A stretch of DNA of 64,000 nt from Dolomedes plantarius (taxonomy: Eukaryota; Arthropoda; Arachnida; Araneae; Dolomedidae). The DNA lies in the NCBI GenBank assembly GCA_907164885.2, contig OU015495.1:214797224-214861223 (forward strand), written 5' to 3'. Each line of letters starts with the position of its first letter. Within the stretch, counting starts at the first letter, position 1. A model generated the notes under the pieces. It ran no database searches. It saw only the letters and a list, made by a program, of their open reading frames with translations, and was not told the origin of the DNA. Shown in pieces: positions 12,093 to 64,000 of this stretch. Both the position numbers and the translations under genes were made by a program.

Positions 12093-13944
12093 CTGCTAGT
12101 CATTTATGATTTATTTATTATTATTTAAAGTGCCATGAATATAAAAAGAAAAATTTTATTTTTCTTTATTTATTTTTGTTTTATAAGTGATATATGCTTG
12201 AAGCTGCAGTTGAATCTTTTTATAAACAAAAGTATTTTTCCTAATGTAAAAGTCTAGTCATGTTATTCCTGTTAAAATATTTACAATTAATTACTGTTAA
12301 TTTTTTACAGCCATGAACAAATATTGTGAAAACAAAAATTATATATAAAGATCTGTTGAGTAAATGTTTTTAAATTATTGTAATTCAAACTTTAAAGATG
12401 AAAGTTATATATTGTTTTATCTAAAAATTGATCAGTTGTATATTTAGTATTTAAACTGTTTCGTTTAATATGAGCAAAAAAGTATGTGTCCACCTCCAAT
12501 TACATAAAATAGTACCAGCATTTCAAATCCTTTCTATTGCAACAAAATGTGCATTGGAAAATTTGCGATTTAAGATGTCATAAAAATTTCTTGTAGTTTA
12601 AAATTATTTATTTTTTAATGAATTTGAGCAGTGATAGAACAAAAAAGAATGAATTTATATTTTCTTTTAAAATACTGTAGTATAAATAATTAAGCAGCTA
12701 TAGATATTAGTATTAGTCTGATGCTTTTATAATATTTTTTCTGAGTATGTAAAAAATGTGTTGTTGATTTTAATATGGGAGCTCTGTTGTAGAGGAAATC
12801 ATTAATTTGTGCCACTATCTGTGCGAGAAGCAATACTTCAGTTACTAAGTAAATTATATTCTCCAGTAAAGGCATAATTTTCTTTATTTTTTTAAGAATG
12901 ATTATAAAAGACATTAATTTTGATTACATGATTATTTTAAAATATGTCATTAAGAAATAAAAGCTAGTTTATTAAATTAAAAACTTAATTATTTCATTCA
13001 ACTAATTTATTTGATCCATTTTGTTCAGCTTAAATCTTATGTAATTTTATTAAAATTTTTCAAAAATCTCATATTCAGATATATTATATCTTGGAGATTT
13101 ACTTACAGACATTCCGTCCATTCTACTTTGAGCAAATAACTGTATTATAAATCATTTTACTCAGAAATTTTAGCCATTATTTTAATATCTTGTGATGTCA
13201 TTTGCTATTTGACTATTTCATTTGTATGTATCTTTTCTAGTGATTTTCAAACTGTATAATATACTGTAAGTGTTTAGATAAATGAATCCAGCTAAAACAC
13301 TGCCTATGTTAAAGCTGCAAACTAATCACAAAATCTGCAACATTAAAAGTTTGTGTAAAAGTATGCTCTTGTATAGATAAGTGTTAATTATGTTTCAAAA
13401 ATTATCATTTAAACCAAGTTACTCATAAGTGTTCTTCTTTGACAGCTTATTTTATATTCATGTACAGTCATATTTATTTAGTTCATTGTCTTGTAAGCTG
13501 ACACTTATTAATTATGAGTTTTGAAATTAAAAAGCATATATTTTCAACATGCATGCATTAAATATGCAATTTATTTTTATAAAATATTTGAACAAAAATT
13601 TAAAAAATTTGCTTTGTGTAATATAATCCTATGACTCATTGTAAATGCAGTAATCTCTTACATATATGTTTAATTTTAAAAGAAAGGAAAAATTGAGGTC
13701 TCCATATTCAAAATTAATAGTATTCTAGCTGTACATTATCATTTATGTATGGAGATTACTGAAATGTACATACATGTATAAATTTTTCTTTAGCATTATT
13801 TTTTGTAAATTAAGAATAAGTGCAGAGATTGTTAGAATAAGGTGAAGGTCTCATTTTATTTTACTTTTTTTCAGTTTTGGAAATTGTATAAGATTTTAGC
13901 TATTTTTTGTTAATTTCTTTTTAATTTGTATAAATACTGTAAAA

Positions 13945-13950
13945 AATAAA
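13945..13950 (+). terminator. possible distal poly(A) signal of MAPK15
   Basis: AATAAA with TGTA upstream (13926-13929) and a T-rich tract from about 13969, the usual layout of an animal cleavage site. If used, it gives a 3.2 kb 3' UTR ending about 0.9 kb before the stop codon of the opposing gene. Confidence 0.35.
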
Positions 13951-14067
13951 TATCAATTTTGCACAAATTTTTTTTTTGCCTTTTTTCAACTACATTTAGT
14001 ACATTTTAATAATGATCACCTATCAATAGTAAAAAAATATTTCAGGTAGTCTCTTCTAACAAAACTA

Positions 14068-14188
14068 CAGTGGGTTACTAACGTAGGATTACTTATCATT
14101 TGCTGGGTTTGGCACGCTACCAAAATTATAACTCATTACATTTTTTTTTTTCTCTGAAGGACCGTTATTGAGGAACGTAACCCTACAT
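14068..14188. mobile_element. possible small MITE
   Basis: GGGTTAC near the left edge (14072-14078) and GTAACCC near the right edge (14177-14183) give a short inverted repeat, with TA at 14066-14067 outside the left end. The interior is more GC-rich than its surroundings. Short repeats make this uncertain. Confidence 0.3.
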
Positions 14189-14255
14189 TAAAAAATTTAA
14201 AAGTCAAACGTAATTTCATTATTACTTGAAAGGCTGAGAGATTATCCCTTTATTC

Positions 14256-14261
14256 TTTATT
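14256..14261 (-). terminator. possible poly(A) signal of the minus-strand gene
   Basis: TTTATT on the + strand (AATAAA on the - strand), about 640 bases past the minus-strand stop codon. Similar hexamers occur at 14249-14254 and 14357-14362, so the choice is uncertain. Confidence 0.25.
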
Positions 14262-14899
14262 ATAGAAGACCCTCATTGCAAATGCTGTAAATGTTAAGTT
14301 TGTTGAAACATGTCAAGGAAAATTTGTTGATATTAAGTATTTGTGTGTGAGAACAATTTATTTTTAAAATTTAATTCTTTTCTTTAACTTTTGTGAGAGA
14401 TTTTGATAATTTTAAAAAATCAGTAACATTAAAATCTAGAAGTTTATAAAAGAAAATGTGGCTCTTTACTATCAATTACAATCCAATACTTCGATAAAAA
14501 AATTGCAGACAGAAAGTCTTCAAATTTTCATATATACTTGATATGGGAGGTTATTTCAAAGGAAAAGATACATTTAAATACAACAGAGGTTCGCAAATGT
14601 ATACTTTAAATCATAATTAACATTATTTTATGTACATAAACTCTCATTATATAAGCTAGTATAGTTTTTGCAATCATAATCAATTGACTATTGACATTTT
14701 TTTAATATTTCAACTATAAAATTATAACAGGGCTGTTATACTGATGAATTAATATTCAATATGTTTTTAAATTTAATAAAAGGTTGAAATATAATGACAG
14801 TATCCAAAATAACCAGTAAACAAAAAAGATTTTGCAATAAAACATTTAATTCAATAGAAGTTTACAACATATGTTAAATAAAATTTCTTGATTTCAAAC

Positions 14900-60899
<46,000 letters not shown>

Positions 60900-60994
60900 C
60901 TAAAAACGTTTTAAAAAGGTGTCATTTAGGACAAAATTATAATTTAGCCAAATAGAAAGTAAAACTAAGTCACTAGAAATAAAAACTAAGTTTG

Positions 60995-60997
<3 letters not shown>

Positions 60998-61031
<34 letters not shown>
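60998..61031. repeat. (TA)n tract
   Basis: Simple TA repeat between the end of the exon duplication and the LINE relic. Confidence 0.95.
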
Positions 61032-61034
<3 letters not shown>

Positions 61035-61670
61035 TGTGTGCGTGTGAAAACTCACATGCAAACATACTGAGGAAATCTTGGCAATGAAAGAGCGAATCAG
61101 TTGGCGAAAGAAGCGACTTTTCATGAAATAGATTTAGTGATGTCTGTCCCGGCATCTTACTGAAAACGTGTCGCTAGGGAAAAAACTGTCTTGAACTGGA
61201 ATACTGAATTTCTTACTTTGTCTAAGGCATTGTGGACAAAAAGATTTTTTCCAACTATTTTTCAGCGTTTAAAGTGTAAGCACTTTTCAACTGACTTTAA
61301 CTTACCTCAAGTTTTAACTGGCCATGGAAATTTTAAGAGCTATTTGCTTCGTTTTAATTTGGTGACCAGTGGACTTTGTGCTTACAGTGATGCTGATGAA
61401 GATGTTGAACATTTTCTTTTTCACTGCAGATTACATGGGAGTGCACGAGCTATCTTAAAGGCGGATTTGAGACGTCTGTCCATTTGTTGGCCTCCTGTTT
61501 TTTCTGATCTTGTAAAGAGTGTTGAAAGTCTTGCTGTCTTGCAAAATTTTGTTTGTAATTTAAATTTTTAATTTTTCTTGTTTTGTGTTTTTCACTTACT
61601 CCTGTAAGCCTCATGTTATACCTTGTGGTGCATGAGGCGATTTCAAATGAAACAATAAAAAAAAAAAAAG
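61035..61670 (+). mobile_element. 5'-truncated Jockey-like LINE with 3' tail
   Basis: In one frame, 61041-61571 shows V-K-T-H-M-Q-T-Y, a stop, GNLGNERANQLAKEATFHEI (RNase H end), P-A-S-Y, another stop and K-R-V-A-R-E-K. Then FFPTIFQRLKCKHF, VLTGHGNFKSYLLRFNL and a Cys/His cluster (D-E-D-V-E-H-F-L-F-H-C) follow. A 3' UTR and poly(A) end at about 61656-61668. It is 5' truncated, as LINEs usually are, at a (TA)n tract. Confidence 0.82.
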
Positions 61671-62914
61671 CATACTGAGTAAACACACTGCATGACTTAT
61701 AGGATGGCTCTTGCTTCCAAAACATCAATCCTGATCAGAATGAAGATCGTCAGTCATTAAGATTGTAAACGTCACCTTGTATATTCAAAAATTGAATGTA
61801 CATGTGCAAATATGAGGAGGGAGAAGATGGATACATTTTTCTATTTTACTATTAAAACCTTCCATCTTTCTTGGAGAACAATCTTGTCAAGTGTAGTTAC
61901 ACTTTGAAGCATTAGTCTTATCTTCCTGATTAAAAATTTACAAAAATAAATAAATAAATAAATCTTTGTAGTGATTTTCTATTAAAAGTGTCATAACTGT
62001 TTAATATTTTTGAAAATCTCAAATTATTAAATATATCAAAGTCATGCATATTATATTTTGAGGCTAACAACAAAAATTTCTAAATTCAAAAGAAACTTAG
62101 TCTCATGAAAGAAATAAAAGAAAAAGAGAAAGTTATAAAGAAATTTTTTCCTAAATTGCACACATTTTTTAATGCAAATCTTTAGAGTTGAATCAAGTTG
62201 GTAAGTTCATATTTGTGACCAATTTGTTGCTCAACCAATGTTCACTTTGAGAAGCAATTTCAAGAAGAGGTTTCATAGCACTACAGTATCAAAAATCTCT
62301 CCAACCACAAAAGTTTCCGACCATTCATATCTGAACACGATTGATCTATTGTTATTCCTTTGGACTTAACAGTGAAACCCTGGTTTGCATCATCTTCTCT
62401 AGCCGAATTTTAGAATCTTAGAATTTTAGGAGATAGAATAGCACTTTGAAGTCACTGATATAGGCTTTGCAAGTTTTTCCTCAAAATTTGCAAAGCCTAT
62501 GCTTTATTATATTTATTAAGTTGTATTTTCCACAGGAGGATGTGAAAACTGCAGTTATCAAACTCACGTCAATATTTTGATATTTTATGGAAGTAGAAAA
62601 AAGCTTTGACTATGTGATTAAAGTCAAAAATACAAACTGTGATTGAGGAAGGTTTTTTAATAAAAATATCATTCCAAAATAACAATTCATGATTACTTTC
62701 CCCCTTTGAATAAAGACTTGAAAATTAACCTTCAATTCATTTCAGATTTGACCTATAAATAAAATGTCTATGCAAACATATCCAAATGAGTAACAATTTA
62801 TAACAAGTGATTTGTACATTTTGTATGTTTGGTAGCCAAAGTAAATTTATATAGAAATTAAAGAAACCATAGATCAAAAAAGTTTTAAAACCGCAGGCTT
62901 GGTATATAAATAAC
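61671..62914. other. AT-rich sequence upstream of m1
   Basis: Expected intron of the minus-strand gene, or its 5' flank. One strong hairpin at 62460-62500. No further repeat-module exon found. Confidence 0.45.
62460..62500. repeat. hairpin with 13 bp perfect stem
   Basis: ATAGGCTTTGCAA (62460-62472) and its exact complement (62488-62500), with extra T/A pairing in the loop. Confidence 0.85.
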
Positions 62915-63059
62915 TACAGTCGAACCTCCATATATTGAACTTCCCCATATCGAAATTTTCTATATATCGTACTCTTAGCAAATCTCTATGTTCATTATAT
63001 AGAAAAACTGTTTCTATATATCGAAAAAATCTCTATATATCGAATTTTTTTCAAGACAT

Positions 63060-63100
63060 ATTGGGAGATTTTATTCCACTTTAGAATAAAATCTCCCAAT
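63060..63100. repeat. perfect 17 bp hairpin inside the pogo-type element
   Basis: Arms 63060-63076 and 63084-63100 are exact complements around a 7-base loop. It lies at the deletion-side edge of the transposase remnant. Confidence 0.9.
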
Positions 63101-63102
63101 TT

Positions 63103-63249
63103 TTGGCATTTGAAATAACACATCGTGGACTTCAATTCACAGAAAATGTTCCTGATGAAGTTTTTTGTGGACTGAATAAATGCGAACATTTCTTCGATGA
63201 ACTTTCTGCAAAACTGGCTGTTCAGCAAGATATTCGTAGTTTTTTTTAA
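63103..63249 (+). pseudogene. pogo-family transposase C-terminal fragment
   Basis: It reads ITHRGLQFTENVPDEVF, then KLAVQQDIRSFF and TAA. The ending I-R-S-F-F is typical of pogo/Tigger transposases, and the frame is intact to its stop. The catalytic core is deleted. Confidence 0.65.
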
Positions 63250-63535
63250 AGAATGTAACTATGATCCTTGTTACCACTGTCTGGATTATTATTCTTTTAA
63301 AAGGTATGTAGTACTCAATAAATCTTTCATATTAATTCATTTTTTAGTTATACCTTTCATTTAATGCAATTCACATATAAATTAGAAATGGAGTTTCGTG
63401 TATGAAAATTAGCTTTAATTTTAATGTTTTAGGAGAATTATGATAAAACTAAGATCAATTCTACGTATTGAAATTTCTATATATCGAATTTTTTTCCAAC
63501 AATTTGCTACTTCGATATATGGAGGTTTGACTGTA

Positions 63536-64000
63536 TTTACACAAATTTATCACACATTCACATTCACCCTATTCTTTTCCATCTACATGTTGTATAGTTT
63601 AAAATTTATAAAATAATGCAATAATGAAACTATATTTCAACTTTCTAATGAATTGAATTAATTTACCTTGAAATATTTTAAATAAAAGAAAAGTATAACA
63701 TTAAAATAATGCACTAATCTATTTATAAAAATGTTGGAACTTTGAAGAACCCTATGCCTGATTTTTTAAACAAAACATGCAATCTACTAGTTTGGTTTCC
63801 ATCTGTACACATAAACCTTTGTGAAGTGAAGAAACAAGGGCTTTTTATTAGTATAACAATTAAAGTTATAGGTAAATTTTAAAAAGGTGAAATAAAGGAG
63901 AAAAGACATGCAGCTAACAGTATGAAATTTAATTTACCTAAACTACACTAAGATATGACAGGAAATTCCCCAACTTTTTTAAGCCAGTATTTTGGTATGA
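63536..64000. other. AT-rich right edge
   Basis: No exon recognised. The missing N-terminal exons of the minus-strand gene should lie further right. Confidence 0.5.

Larger units (their letters stand above)
10751..14899. other. convergent 3' region between MAPK15 and the minus-strand gene
   Basis: No coding exon is seen between the two stop codons. It holds presumptive 3' UTRs of both genes and several AATAAA/TTTATT hexamers. A possible small MITE lies at about 14068-14188. Short open frames here look like chance. Confidence 0.6.
62917..63533 (+). mobile_element. pogo/Tigger-type element with transposase C-terminal relic
   Basis: The left end CAGTCGAACCTCCATATATT and the complement of the right end (CAGTCAAACCTCCATATATC) are near-identical inverted repeats. 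TA lies outside both ends (62915-62916, 63534-63535). The element is 617 bp. TATATCGAA motifs recur inside both ends. It keeps a short coding remnant and a 17 bp hairpin. Confidence 0.88.

Overview
This is a 64 kb piece of a eukaryotic nuclear genome. It is very AT-rich, with short exons, GT/AG introns, long AT microsatellites and many decayed transposons. Jockey-like LINE tails with an RNase H region and an L-M-D-L-type ending, together with pogo, Tc1, hAT and piggyBac relics, point to an invertebrate. A chelicerate such as a spider is my best guess, but the sequence does not prove it.

Left part (2929-10750, + strand): nine exons in one unbroken frame give the C-terminal 364 residues of MAPK15 (ERK7/8). 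They run from the catalytic P-S-N-I-L segment through DFG, the TEY activation motif and the tail. The first kinase exons lie left of the window. The tail keeps a Y-E-M-I sequence where human MAPK15 has its LC3-interacting motif, and a conserved C-terminal Y-G-T box.

Middle and right (60899 down to 14900, - strand): 29 exons join without a frame break into at least 1,262 residues ending at a stop codon. The gene is convergent with MAPK15. The protein is mostly disordered and basic, with a helical, probably coiled-coil C-terminus. The seven most upstream visible exons each carry a short (R/P)-K-(I/V)-S core, and two of them are a recent tandem exon duplication. Layout and motifs suggest a meiotic chromosome-axis core protein of the SYCP2 / plant ASY3 type. 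If so, the repeats may be an array of HORMA-domain closure motifs. This is the most interesting hypothesis in the window, but the identity is inferred, not proven. The 5' end of this gene lies beyond the right edge.

The rest is intron and mobile-element debris: an hAT element with a perfect 8 bp target duplication, two Tc1-like relics, three pogo/Tigger-type elements, a broken piggyBac with TTAA flanks, several MITEs, two Jockey-like LINE 3' ends, three tRNA-like SINEs, long (AT)n tracts and several perfect hairpins. No rRNA, functional tRNA, CRISPR or bacterial operon feature is present.
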